NCBI GenBank assembly: GCA_013339895.1
Contig: JABACO010000124.1
Coordinates: forward strand, 30,692-94,691
Direction: 5' to 3'
DNA length: 64,000 nt
Source: Ephydatia muelleri
Lineage: Eukaryota; Porifera; Demospongiae; Spongillida; Spongillidae
The translations under genes were made by a program, and so were the position numbers. Below, one piece after another: positions 1 through 9,900 of the stretch. The notes beneath the pieces were generated by a model that was given only the letters and a program-made list of their open reading frames with translations, was not told where the DNA came from and did not search any database. How positions within the stretch are numbered: the first letter of the stretch is position 1; each line of letters opens with the position of its first letter.

Positions 1-204
1 ACTGAGTCCCTTGAGGAAAACCATGTGGAAATTGATTTCACAACAGAGGTACTACGATTACAGCAGCCATTGGAGATGATGAACACGGGAAATGTGGTGC
101 TGGATGACAATGGTGAAGAAGACAGTGAGTATGAGAAGGAAGATGGTGTTTGTGAGGGTGAGGACAATGGTGAGGAGTGTGGCGAGGAGTGTGTGGAAGG
201 TGTA
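1..204 (+). pseudogene. 5' fragment of an interrupted unknown gene (acidic region)
   Basis: An open frame enters from the left edge of the window and runs to the transposon that starts at 205. It is very acidic (EEDSEYEKEDG, GEECGEECVEGV). There is no start codon in view, so the real N terminus lies outside the window. The same acidic motif resumes at 3751, after the transposon, with the same phase: joining GTA (202-204) to 3751 gives EGV-GGVEEDDG, which matches the EGVGDVEDDDG units downstream. I therefore read 1-204, 3749-4505 and 5438-6445 as one gene split by two insertions. The function is unknown. In its present state the frame runs into transposon sequence and stops at 249. Confidence 0.6.
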
Positions 205-794
205 CAGTGGAAATCGTGGTACTTGATCCTAAAATTTTTCTTCATGTGAAGTTTGGTCACTTGAATGTATTTTGATTAATGAGAACGTAAATAAAAATCT
301 AACAACGCTCATTTGTTGCATATGTGTTTTTCAATAAGCATTCACAACTAGAATGCGTCACGTGACTTTTTGGTTTCACTACGATTATTGATAGTAAACA
401 AATTACCATTTATAGTTTTAGGCACATTTCTCTCTCGCACGGCTACGAATCATTACGAATCATGGCACATAAGGAGAGTGGCCGTTTTACCATCGTTTGC
501 TCGAGTTAGATTTTTAGTCCGGTAAAAGGAAACGGTGTTTTCGATTCAGACGCCATATTAGATATCGTTTTGTGTTAGGCAAGCCGCTTCGCTTTGCACG
601 AATACTATGTCTCGCAAACTTACAAGATAGCGGTACGATCCTTACTTTATCGTTTGAACTCGTTTCTATAGTGTCAACGCGCCATGCATCGCAAAAAAAA
701 TGCTTTCAAAGAAATGGGGCTTGACAACACAGCCATTTACAATGAATTACATTAAAATAGTAACGTTATTCAAGTTATCCACTAGTTATCGATT

Positions 795-2651
795 ATGGCT
801 GAGGGCGTTAGTAGTGTTGTTGAAAGCGAAAACGGTTCTTTTCAGAGCCAAATCACTCGTCGCTTGCCGAGAAAGGCTAGTCGAGCTGCAATGTCTGCTT
901 GGAAACCACTTTGTGCGAAGAAATCTCCAAGGGGAGACCCGCGAGCTGGGGCAGCAGCGAAACGGTCCGTACAGCGAGCCAGCAAGATTTTGCTGATGAG
1001 CACGGTGAAGAGAAGGACTGCAGCTGCAATCGCAAAAAGTGCCGCGAAAGAGTTGCAGTCTCTAGCGGAATTTATGCCTAACCTTGCTGATACCGATGCA
1101 AGAACACTTGCATTGCGATTATACTACATTGAATTGGCAGATGGCGTATCTCCCATTCGTGCTCGAAACAAAGTTAGTCAAATGTTCTTGGTGAGTGCGG
1201 CAACAGTGAAAAGATGGTCTTCGTCTTGGGAATCTATTGGAGAAGATGCTTTGTTGGATCATCGAAGCGAACATGAAGAAAGAGATCCATCACTTCTTTT
1301 TGGTAGTCCAGCCCTTGTGTTTGAGCTACAAAGCTGGATTAAAAATAGGCTCAAACAAGGTGGCAAGCATAAAGATGGTTATTTGACAATTCAACAATTG
1401 CAGAATTACATCAATAATGTTCTTTTCAATGATCCAGACGTTGTGTCACCAGAACTTCTAGATCTTCATGATGCTAGATACCACTCACGTCAGGTATCAC
1501 GAATGACTGTTCTGCGTTGGATGCACAAGCTGGGCTATAAGTGGGCTGATTCATCCAGAGCTCCTTTTTGTGATCGACACGAGGACCAGGATGTTGTTAC
1601 CTATCGTAACGAATGGGTAAAGCAAATGTTGGCTTTAAAGCCACGTCTGCCAATTTTAAGTGAGGCAACTGGAAAACCAGAATGGCCCAACCTCCCTGCA
1701 GGTGAAAAACCTCTTCTTCATGGCAACCATGATGAGTGCATTTTGTATGCTAATGAAGGGAACCGGTTTGCTTGGGTAAGTGATGATGCTTACCATATGA
1801 AGCCGAAAGGAGATGGAGCTACCATTATGGTAAGTGGCGTCTCAGTTCCATGCCAAGGCTGGTTGGGACTAGAAACCATTGAGCCCAAAAGTGATGGAAC
1901 ATGGAAGCACGATAATGTAATGAATAATCTGAAAAAAGTTATTGATCAATTCGAACATTTGTATCCAGGATGCCAATTGTTGTTGACATATGATAATGCT
2001 CCCTCTCACACTGCTGTAAAAAAAGGGTCACTGTCTACTGCTCGTATGAACATGACTGATGGAGGCAAGCAACCAATCATTACACAAATGGGATGGTTTG
2101 AAACATTTGATTTGGCCACAAATTCGATGAAGAAAGTGTTACAGCAAATGTGGTATCCAGGGCAAGATGGAACACCCATTGCTAAGGGTGCATTACGAGT
2201 ATGTAAAGAGCGAGGTTTAAAAGGGATTGAAAAAATGAGACTGGATGATCTAAGGGCATTGCTAGCATCCCAACCTGATTTTGCAAGTGTGAAACCAGAG
2301 ATCCAACAAGAAGCAGAGAGACGTGGACACATTCTACTGTTTGGCCCAAAGTGTCATCCAGAATGCATGCATGTTGAAATGTGCTGGGCACATGTCAAGC
2401 AATACTGTAGACAACATTGTGGACAGAGTATTACTGCTCTCCGAACCAGCCTCCAACATGCATTGTCAGAACAGCACCTGACAGTGAAGCAACATACCGC
2501 CTTCTCCCAACACACTTGGAAGTGGATTGAGGCGTACTCACATGAAGCAGATGGTGTTGCAGTGTATGAAGCAATGAAAGCTCTCAAAAAACTACATAGG
2601 CACCATCGCAAGGGAATACACACATCAATCCCTTTACCATCCAGCCAATAA
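795..2651 (+). CDS. DDE transposase, Tc1/mariner-like with long D-E spacer
   Basis: This 618-residue protein would cut and join the transposon ends. Residues about 100-160 hold a helix-turn-helix-like DNA-binding segment (IRARNKVSQMFLVSAATVKR), followed by a second possible one near 235-250 (MTVLRWMHKLGYKW). The catalytic triad can be read as D313 (NHDECILYANEG), D400 (LLTYDNAPSHTA) and E528 (HVEMCWAHVKQY). Classical Tc1/mariner enzymes have 34-41 residues between the second D and the E. Here there are 127, with an inserted segment containing LRALLASQPDFASVK. I know this layout from large IS630-like transposase families in basidiomycete fungi and some invertebrates. The TA target duplication supports the group. 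The frame is uninterrupted, with no visible introns, and ends 61 bp before the right inverted repeat. It looks potentially active. Confidence 0.85.
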   Translation: MAEGVSSVVESENGSFQSQITRRLPRKASRAAMSAWKPLCAKKSPRGDPRAGAAAKRSVQRASKILLMSTVKRRTAAAIAKSAAKELQSLAEFMPNLADTDARTLALRLYYIELADGVSPIRARNKVSQMFLVSAATVKRWSSSWESIGEDALLDHRSEHEERDPSLLFGSPALVFELQSWIKNRLKQGGKHKDGYLTIQQLQNYINNVLFNDPDVVSPELLDLHDARYHSRQVSRMTVLRWMHKLGYKWADSSRAPFCDRHEDQDVVTYRNEWVKQMLALKPRLPILSEATGKPEWPNLPAGEKPLLHGNHDECILYANEGNRFAWVSDDAYHMKPKGDGATIMVSGVSVPCQGWLGLETIEPKSDGTWKHDNVMNNLKKVIDQFEHLYPGCQLLLTYDNAPSHTAVKKGSLSTARMNMTDGGKQPIITQMGWFETFDLATNSMKKVLQQMWYPGQDGTPIAKGALRVCKERGLKGIEKMRLDDLRALLASQPDFASVKPEIQQEAERRGHILLFGPKCHPECMHVEMCWAHVKQYCRQHCGQSITALRTSLQHALSEQHLTVKQHTAFSQHTWKWIEAYSHEADGVAVYEAMKALKKLHRHHRKGIHTSIPLPSSQ

Positions 2652-2711
2652 CAACACTTTTGCAATTTAATATGCATGTCTGAACATGTATAATGTATAA
2701 CTGACTATAAC

Positions 2712-3748
2712 TCTTCATGTCCTATAATCAAATAGATCCTGTTTTCCATTAGCTTCCCACGACGAAGACCATCTTTTTACTGTTATCACACTTACCAAGA
2801 ACATTTGACTAACTTTGTTTCGAGCACGAATGGGAGATACGCCATCTGCCAATTCAATGTAGTATAATCGCAATGCAAGTGTTCTTGCATCCGTATCAGC
2901 AAGGTTAGGCATAAATTCCGCTAGAGACTGCAACTCCTTTGCGGCACTTGTTGCAATTGCAGCTGCAGTCCTTCTCTTCGTCGTGTACGGACCGTTTCGC
3001 TGCTGCCCCGCTCGCGGGTCTCCCCTTGGAGATTTTTTCACAAAGTGGTTTCCAAGCAGACATTGCAGCTCGACTAGCCTTTCTCGGCAAGCGACGAGTG
3101 ATTTGGCTCTGAAAAGAACCGTTTTCGCTTTCAACAACACTACCAACGCCCTCAGCCATAATCGATAACTAGTGGATAACTTGAATAACGTTACTATTTT
3201 AATGTAATTCATTGTAAATGGCTGTGTTGTCAAGCCCCATTTCTTTGAAAGCATTTTTTTTGCGATGCATGGCGCGTTGACACTATAGAAACGAGTTCAA
3301 ACGATAAAGTAAGGATCGTACCGCTATCTTGTAAGTTTGCGAGACATAATATTCGTGCAAAGCGAAGCGGCTTGCCTAACACAAAACGATATCTAATATG
3401 GCGTCTGAATCGAAAACACCGTTTCCTTTTACCGGACTAAAAATCTAACTCGAGCAAACGATGGTAAAACGGCCACTCTCCTTATGTGCCATGATTCGTA
3501 ATGATTCGTAGCCGTGCGAGAGAGAAATGTGCCTAAAACTATAAATGGTAATTTGTTTACTATCAATAATCGTAGTGAAACCAAAAAGTCACGTGACGCA
3601 TTCTAGTTGTGAATGCTTATTGAAAAACACATATGCAACAAATGAGCGTTGTTAGATTTTATTTACGTTCTCATTAATCAAAATACATTCAAGTGACCAA
3701 ACTTCACATGAAGAAAAATTTTAGGATCAAGTACCACGATTTCCACTG
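2712..3748 (-). repeat. Right terminal inverted repeat of the Tc1-like element
   Basis: Reverse complement of about 205-1255. It contains the same untranslated region, the same start region (the ATGGCTGAGGGC context) and the transposase sequence up to roughly residue 150. Differences from the left repeat are few: a missing stretch of about 30 bp corresponding to 973-1010, and single-base changes. Near-identity of both repeats over 1 kb suggests either recent formation or continuing gene conversion between the ends. Confidence 0.88.
2715..3254 (-). CDS. Possible stand-alone DNA-binding fragment of the transposase (179 codons)
   Basis: Within the right inverted repeat an open frame of 179 codons begins MLSKKWGLTTQ. 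Because of small length differences from the left repeat it passes into the transposase frame, reading AAKELQSLAEFMPNLADTDA and then the helix-turn-helix region (ARNKVSQMFLVSVITVKRW). It stops at 2715, just outside the repeat. The catalytic residues are absent. In the left repeat the same N-terminal codons (from 700) stay in another frame and stop at 996. If expressed from the duplicated promoter, the product would bind element ends without cutting, like known short transposon repressors. Expression is not shown; this could simply be a chance open frame. Confidence 0.4.
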   Translation of the reverse strand: MLSKKWGLTTQPFTMNYIKIVTLFKLSTSYRLWLRALVVLLKAKTVLFRAKSLVACRERLVELQCLLGNHFVKKSPRGDPRAGQQRNGPYTTKRRTAAAIATSAAKELQSLAEFMPNLADTDARTLALRLYYIELADGVSPIRARNKVSQMFLVSVITVKRWSSSWEANGKQDLFDYRT

Positions 3749-4505
3749 TAGGGGGTGTTGAGGAGGACGATGGTATGAAAGATGACGATAAAGAAGATAG
3801 TGAGAAAGAGGGTGAGGATGATGGTGAGGATGATGGTGAGGAGGAGTGTGCAGAAGGTGTAGGGGATGTTGAGGATGATGATGGTATGAAAGATGACGAT
3901 AAAGAAGATAGTGAGAAAGAGGGTGAGGATGATGGTGAGGAGGAGTGTGCAGAAGGTGTAGGGGATGTTGAGGATGATGATGGTGTGCATGCCAATCAAG
4001 AGGCGGAAGAGGATTATGTGGAAGAAGTAAGTCTTCACTACTTTGACTGCATTGTTCAAGGAGAACAAAAGGCAGATGGCAATATTGTTTTATCATGCTT
4101 GGAAGCAGCCCTTCATGCATTGAAGAAGAGATTTCCCCACGTTTGTAAGATCATAGTGCAGAGTGATAATGCCAAGAACCTAGCTGGCAGGCAAACCAAG
4201 CTGCTCCTCCCACATGTGTGCTCTGCTGCAGGGCTCAAGTTAATGGCATATTACCACAATGAGGCACAGAGTGGCAAGGACATCTGTGATACGCACTTCT
4301 CCCATCAGCAAACACAAGTAGATGCATACTTGGTGAAGGGAAGTGGTGGGAGGAAAGTGTCAACACCTAAGCAGCTTGCTGTTGCTCTCATAGATTCCTC
4401 TGTTAGCAACGCAACTATATTGTTATTGAAGCCGGACTTTAAAGCCCCATATCGCTCTGCAGCGATTCCTTCCATACCTGGTATATCTGGATTTTATGCA
4501 GCCCA
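3749..4505 (+). pseudogene. Middle part of the interrupted unknown gene: acidic repeats and possible RNase H-like core
   Basis: The frame is open from the right flank of the Tc1-like element to the second insertion at 4506. It begins with two tandem acidic units (3757-3981) rich in KDDDKEDSEKEGEDDG and EEECAEGVGDVEDDDG. There follows a globular segment containing FPHVCKIIVQSDNAKNL, LKLMAYYHNEAQSGKDICDT and HFSHQQTQVDAYL. The order beta-strand, SDN, then GKxxCDxHF recalls the acidic core of RNase H-fold nucleases and transposases, but I cannot assign a family. The last codons before the insert read GFYAA. Reading on in 5438-6445 after one target copy continues GFYAAQYVTTAEKQ with no change of phase. 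Split by insertions, it is unlikely to make a full protein unless the inserts are spliced out. Confidence 0.6.
3757..3981 (+). repeat. In-frame acidic tandem repeat
   Basis: Two consecutive units of roughly 108 and 96 bp encode GMKDDDKEDSEKEGEDDG followed by EEECAEGVGDVEDDD. The first unit carries one extra 12-bp GEDD module. Related, more diverged acidic codons lie at 110-204 before the transposon, so the array was longer before insertion. Unit lengths are multiples of three, which keeps the frame open. Confidence 0.8.
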
Positions 4506-5437
4506 CAGTGGCGGACGGAGGGGGGGGGGGGGGGGGCACAAGGGGCCTGTGCCCCCCCCCCTCCCCCGTTAAATGAATAGATGCGGTCATACGGTAATAA
4601 CGGTATACACGACTGAAAACCATCAAATGATTACAATACCGCAGTCAGATATATCACATTGATTGTGGTCTCATTAATTAATCACACACAATTTATAATC
4701 CTGGGACCATATCATGGCTGCCTATGAAGAACAATCTGACGCTAGCGTTAACCAGGTAAAGAAAAGAAAGGCGTCTGTGATTACGGATTTCTTCTGTAAA
4801 CGATCAGCGTTAGTAAGTATAGTACATGAAGCACAATAATTATGCAGCTCTATTGGTCAGCTGCTTCCAAAGAAAGTCACCCAAGCAACCTTTTGTCTGC
4901 CCTAAGGGCTTGTAGGAAGCAGCAATTTCCAAACGTTCATACCATCCTTCATATTATGACAGTTTGGCCTCTAACGAGTTGCGAGATAGCGCAGTGGACT
5001 AAGGAGGCTAAAAACGTACCTCAGGTCAACAATGACGGGGGAAAGGATGAATGGATTGGCTCTGCTAGCTGTACATAGATGTATCAGCGTTTCTGTGAAG
5101 GAAACAATTGATGCTTTTGCAAGCAAACAGCCACGGAGAATGAAGCTTTCCTTCATCTTGGAGGATGCAGCCACTGATGCTACTGATGAATAATAAAATT
5201 ATTGTATGCAGCGGTGTGAATTAAAATTAATGATTGCATGGGTTTTAAATTATCATTATTTTTACGTAGTTTTGGAAGGTTTTAAAATGTAAAAACCGTT
5301 TGCTTCTGGGGCTCTGCCCCAGACCCCGATGGGGGAGCTCACAGCGCTCCCCCATACCCCCTAGCTGTGAGTATTTGGGGTCCCGCCCACAAGCGTGACC
5401 CCCCCCCCCCCCCTCCTAAATCCTGCGTCCGCCGCTG
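4506..5437 (+). mobile_element. Non-autonomous DNA transposon (932 bp) with 5-bp target duplication
   Basis: The left end is CAGTGGCGGACGGAGG followed by a G tract. The right end is the inverted CAGCGGCGGACGCAGGATTT preceded internally by a C tract. Flanking copies of GCCCA lie at 4501-4505 and 5438-5442. The CAG...CTG ends with GC-rich subterminal tracts resemble hAT-type elements. hATs normally make 8-bp duplications, although subgroups with 5-bp duplications are recorded. No transposase is seen inside. 4572-5290 is AT-rich and contains only short, unsupported frames. Deleting the element plus one GCCCA restores the host frame exactly. Confidence 0.8.
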
Positions 5438-6445
5438 GCCCAGTATGTTACAACTGCGGAAAAGCAACAGATGGTCAGGTTTTATAACTGCCTTGGCCAG
5501 AAGGTACCATCTGTCTGTATCCCTATACCATCTTGTCCTGCCAAATCTTTGATTACCCCAATGGGTACGCAAGGCATCAATTTCACGGGAGTCACTGTGC
5601 TTCTAAATAGCGACAGTGAAAACACACGGATGCAAGCAAGGAAGGACCAAAATCGATATCGCAGGAGAACAAAGGGGTTGAGCAAGAGAGAAGGGCAACG
5701 TTTGAAGAAACAATGTGAGGATGATGAGGCATTGAAGGCAATACAGGAAGTGTACCCACAATGTGCCGACTGCCTGTATCACTTTAAGTCACAACGTGTC
5801 TTAGGTAAGCACATATGTTGTGGACGTATGGAGTCTCGTGATGCCCTGACCAATGCAATGAAACATGCCAACAAGCTTTTGGTCAGCATGGACTTCACAG
5901 TTGATGGTGCTATTGCCCAAGCTTCTCACATATTTGAGACGAGATACGCAACCTTTGAACCTAACTTTTATGCCGGATGGGCTCACACCCGGAAAAGTAT
6001 GCATCCAGACCTCACTGCTAGGGTAATCAGCATTATTCATGATTGCTGGAAGGCCGGAGAGACTAAAGATCTTGGCAAAGTCAAGATATCTGCAGATGGT
6101 GTGTTCTCTCGATTAGAAGAGCTGCAATTGCAGCATGCCATCCGTCTAAGCGAGCTTCCACTTGCAGGAAAAATCAGGGCTGTGTATCAAAGCATCGGTC
6201 AGAAGTCCCAGGTACAAACATCTGCTGGCCAGAAGCGTGGAAGGCACCAAGAGGAGGGATCAAGTAGTGCAAGCCAGAAAAAGCCCAGGATAGCATATGA
6301 AGAAATTGATATGGAAAAGGAACTGACTCATTGGAAGAAGTACGAGCTAGAGGTGTACCTAAGTCATCATCACCTGAAGAAAACTGGGAACAAGCCAGAA
6401 CTAGTGTCTAGAGTTAAAGAACACATGCGTGCAGCTAGTAACTAA
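5438..6445 (+). pseudogene. 3' part of the interrupted unknown gene: Cys/His cluster and SAP-like C terminus
   Basis: The open frame runs from the right flank of the 932-bp insert to TAA at 6443-6445 (335 codons; the first internal ATG is at 5471). Features in order: a basic stretch (ARKDQNRYRRRTKGLSKREG); a C-x2-C-x12-H-x-C cluster (PQCADCLYHFKSQRVLGKHIC), possibly zinc-binding; a helical middle; a basic, probably nuclear-localising segment (QKRGRHQEEG, SQKKPR); and at the C terminus a SAP-like helix-extension-helix (WKKYELEVYLSHHHLKKTGN then KPELVSRVKEHM). SAP motifs bind DNA in nuclear scaffold and repair proteins. Together with the RNase H-like part, this suggests a nuclear DNA-acting protein or a transposase of unknown type. 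That is inference. The frame itself is clean. Confidence 0.6.
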
Positions 6446-6495
6446 CCTGTTTATGTACATGTATGTGTTTAACTTTTACGCGTAAGCTTGCACGT

Positions 6496-6501
6496 AATAA
6501 A
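6496..6501 (+). promoter_or_regulatory. Candidate polyadenylation signal AATAAA
   Basis: AATAAA lies 50 bp after the stop codon at 6445, a typical distance for the 3' end of the preceding gene. No other evidence. Confidence 0.4.
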
Positions 6502-6919
6502 ATTATTGAAATTTGCGCGTGAATTATTATAACGGTTAGTAATAAAAAATAAGTCTGGAAACGAGGTTGAACTGTCTGAGTGTTAGTTTTCATTGTAGCA
6601 CGAACGCATGCAGCCAAATTTGTTGCAAACTCTACCTATCCGATCGAGGTGAGTATAAGGACGCTGTTTTTGAGCATTGAAAACACCTCAGAAAAATGTG
6701 TACCTTTTGCGGAGACGGTCGTACCCTCTACACTTTAAACGAATGCAGTTTCCGAAACATAACGAGTTACTATGTATTTATAACGCCAAACTACGTACAG
6801 AGGGTTGATCTAACAGGCACGCATGTATAAATAGCAATTGCAATCCTTCCGACTAATTTTAGAAAAAGTGAGTTCGACAAAAAATGCTAAAAAAACACTT
6901 GAATTTCACGGACGCGGTG
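6502..6919. other. Intergenic, convergent gene ends
   Basis: AT-rich sequence between the 3' ends of two convergent genes. I see no gene, repeat or RNA in it. Confidence 0.6.
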
Positions 6920-9900
6920 TTAATGAGCATTGCCATGTACGTTGCTGGGAAAAGGACTCTTGTCTGCTTTTCTAACTTGTTCACGCATCCTGGCATCAAA
7001 TACTTCAAGATCACCTGATGCATTAGTAACCATATTCACAGACACGTTATCTTCTTGATTGTCATTTCTTTCAAATTGGATAGTTGTCACTGTACCATTC
7101 ACCACTGTAGCTTTGACTTTCAAGTCCTTGTGCAAACGCGACTGCAGAATGCTTACTATCATGTCTTTCTTTGGTTCCAGCAACAACAAATACCATATTA
7201 GGGATCCCACCATGTAAATCAAAGGCAGGCTGATTAGAATACTGATAGTAACCAGTAAAGCATTGATGGTTTCCCTTTGATTGAGGTCGCTACTGTACTG
7301 TAAGATATATCCATTGAGGATACTTATGAAAGCAAGGTTAGAAAAGATAAGGATGTCAATAAAGTTATATGCAACCACTTTGTATGGTTGCAGAAAGACA
7401 ATCAAAGCAACCATTGCAATGCAAAGAAATTGCTGACATGTGAACTGTAGACTAACACTTGGGAGGAATATGAAAACGCCATTCACAATCAGGCGAAAGA
7501 AGAAATATGCACTTGCAAAATAGCGCCTATTGTCTAGAAAACATCCTTGAAATGCATCGAGGAAAATATTTATCTTGTCAGCGGGGTAGTGCTTCATTAT
7601 TGCTGGCACTCGACTGATGCACTTTTCAAACAGACGTACAGGGAATCCAAGCAGTATGATGGGAAGTACGATGATTAGCACTGTGATGAAGGAGGAAGGC
7701 AAAGCGTACCTCCAATAACCTGAATCGTACTGAGCAGCATAGTAGTACCTTGTCACCCCAATGTCTAAACCACTTGCATCCCTAAAGCGCACCTGGCTAA
7801 GGACTTTAGAAGCTGTTATGCTGACCTTGTTGTATGACAGCAGTAGAAATGCTGCAAAGGCCAAAATAGGTGAAAAACTAAAGGCCTTGGTGCATGACAA
7901 CTTTTGATTTCCTCGATTCTCATGTCTTCTATTCCAGCAACAGATCTTGACAATGCACGTCAACTTCGTAACCTGGTAACATGCCATCACAATAAGAATC
8001 ATAACACATGGCACGATGGCCACCACGTAGTTCAGTTCAATGACATCAAGTGTGCTGAGCTGTGTTCCAATACAGAATGGGTTCAAAAGGTAAGCAAAGA
8101 AATCTAAATTGAAAACACGATATATAAACGAGCAACCTTTGAAGTATACCATTGTGCCCTTATAGATGTCACTACCAATAGTAAGTTGGCTGTTAAAGGT
8201 AGCATCAAATGAGGAAACAATAGCTTGACCGAACAGAATGAATGCATTGGCTGGACCAGTGGTGAGTTTAACATTGAAGAGGATAATGACAAGGAAGAAC
8301 AGTACCAATGGAATGTACACTATTCCTATGTATTTAAAGACATTACCTACCAACTGAGATGAGTCACATGGTACACAGGAGTAAGCGTCATCATTTATTG
8401 AAGGTGCGTATGATGGAACACACTCGCCACACACAAAACCCATTCTATTAGGAGCACAAACGACACTATCCAATGCTGAAGCATTCAATGGGAGGTAGAT
8501 ATATGTGTCTGATAATTGGAAAACAGATGCACCACTAGAACCTTTTTTGCAGAAGCCTTGAGGGCATGTTGCCACTACTAGCTCAGCCCTGCTGAGTTCA
8601 GGAACAAACCCTATCCAGTATCCAACTTTTATAAGAGCAGCAAACTTAACAGAATTTCCACCTAAGCAAAACACAATGGAATTAAATGTCTCACTGGGAT
8701 CACATTTGCAGGTATCATTCTGATCATTTGTGTCCTGTGATAGCCCAGGAGGGCATGGAAGGAGCTGCACTGTGATCTCACTGTGCCACATTCCGTTGCC
8801 AGTTCCCTCCAGGGTCAGAATAATTGTTTGATTTGCACTTCCATTTCCATTTAACTGAATAATTCCATCTACTGCAACATAAAATCCAGGGTCAACTGAT
8901 GCTACTGGTTGAGGATCTTGCGTGCCAATGGTAGTTATAAATGCTGTATGTCCATTAATATCATGTCCCAACTCATCTGTTATATTGATTGGCAATTGGT
9001 ATATCATTCCAGGAAATGTTACAGCTTTACCAGCTGATAATTTTCCAAATCCTGTTCCTATTTCACCCGTGCAGTTATCATCATAATTCCAGAATGTGAG
9101 ATTCCAACAAAACACGGTTTTACTCTCATTCGGAGTAGCTGTGAACAGAGAGCAAGGAAGTATGGATGTTGAGTAGATTGAGTTTCCACTAATACTTGCA
9201 GTGTTGTTTCGGAATATGAAATGTGCTGTCCACTGGTCTGGCGGTACAAGAAATGGATTGTATCGAATGAAACATTTTGAGTATGAGGAAAAAGATTCTC
9301 TCTCAATATATGAATTGTATATAGCTCCTCCATAAGTCGACACTCTATTGCCTTCAAACCTTGCATTGGTGTAGTTACTGATGAGCATTGAGGCATCACC
9401 CAGCAGAGATATGGCACCTCCCTTGTCACCTGTGTTATTGAAGAAAGATACATTGGATGAAGTGAAGTCCACATATGCACCCACAACTGCCAAAGCTGAT
9501 CCACTGTTATTTGTAAATAAAATGGCGCCGTTAAATGTGGCATCTAATCCATTGAGGTACACAGCTCCTATCCCAATATAATGCTCTGCGACTCTTCTGT
9601 CTTCGTGCGCATTCAAGAAGTTGTTGGTGAAAGTGCACATTTGGAAATCAATAACCGGTGTAATCAAACTAACAGAATTCAGTGCAATGTAGGAGCCATA
9701 AACTGCTGATCCTAGCTCAGCTTCATTACTTTCGAAGGTGCAGTTGAAAACCAAAATCTCTGGTATAGATTTTTCGGCGCTTAAAAGTGAAGGTAACACT
9801 GCGATCGCTCCTCCCGTGAACGCGTGATTGTTCATAAAAGTTGAGCTTCTTAGGGTGAAGTTATTTGCCCCAATGTTCTGATTGTCACCCGGAGTGTAGT

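Larger units (their letters stand above)
205..3748 (+). mobile_element. Tc1/mariner-like DNA transposon with ~1 kb terminal inverted repeats
   Basis: The ends read CAGTGGAAATCGTGG at 205 and its reverse complement ending at 3748, flanked on both sides by TA (203-204 and 3749-3750). This is the target duplication expected of the IS630/Tc1/mariner group. The inverted repeats are very long, about 205-1255 against 2712-3748, and almost identical apart from a roughly 30-bp difference and scattered small changes, which points to recent activity. One long transposase frame (795-2651) starts inside the left repeat. The right repeat therefore carries a second copy of the promoter region and of the transposase N terminus in opposite orientation. 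The element sits inside an acidic coding region and its removal restores that frame. Confidence 0.88.

Noticed and set aside
25-249. Small stand-alone acidic protein of 74 codons
   Set aside because: It has no ATG start and its last codons lie in the transposon; it is the broken front part of a longer gene.
4423-4626. Pro-rich frames at the edge of the 932-bp element
   Set aside because: Translations of the G/C tract at the element end.
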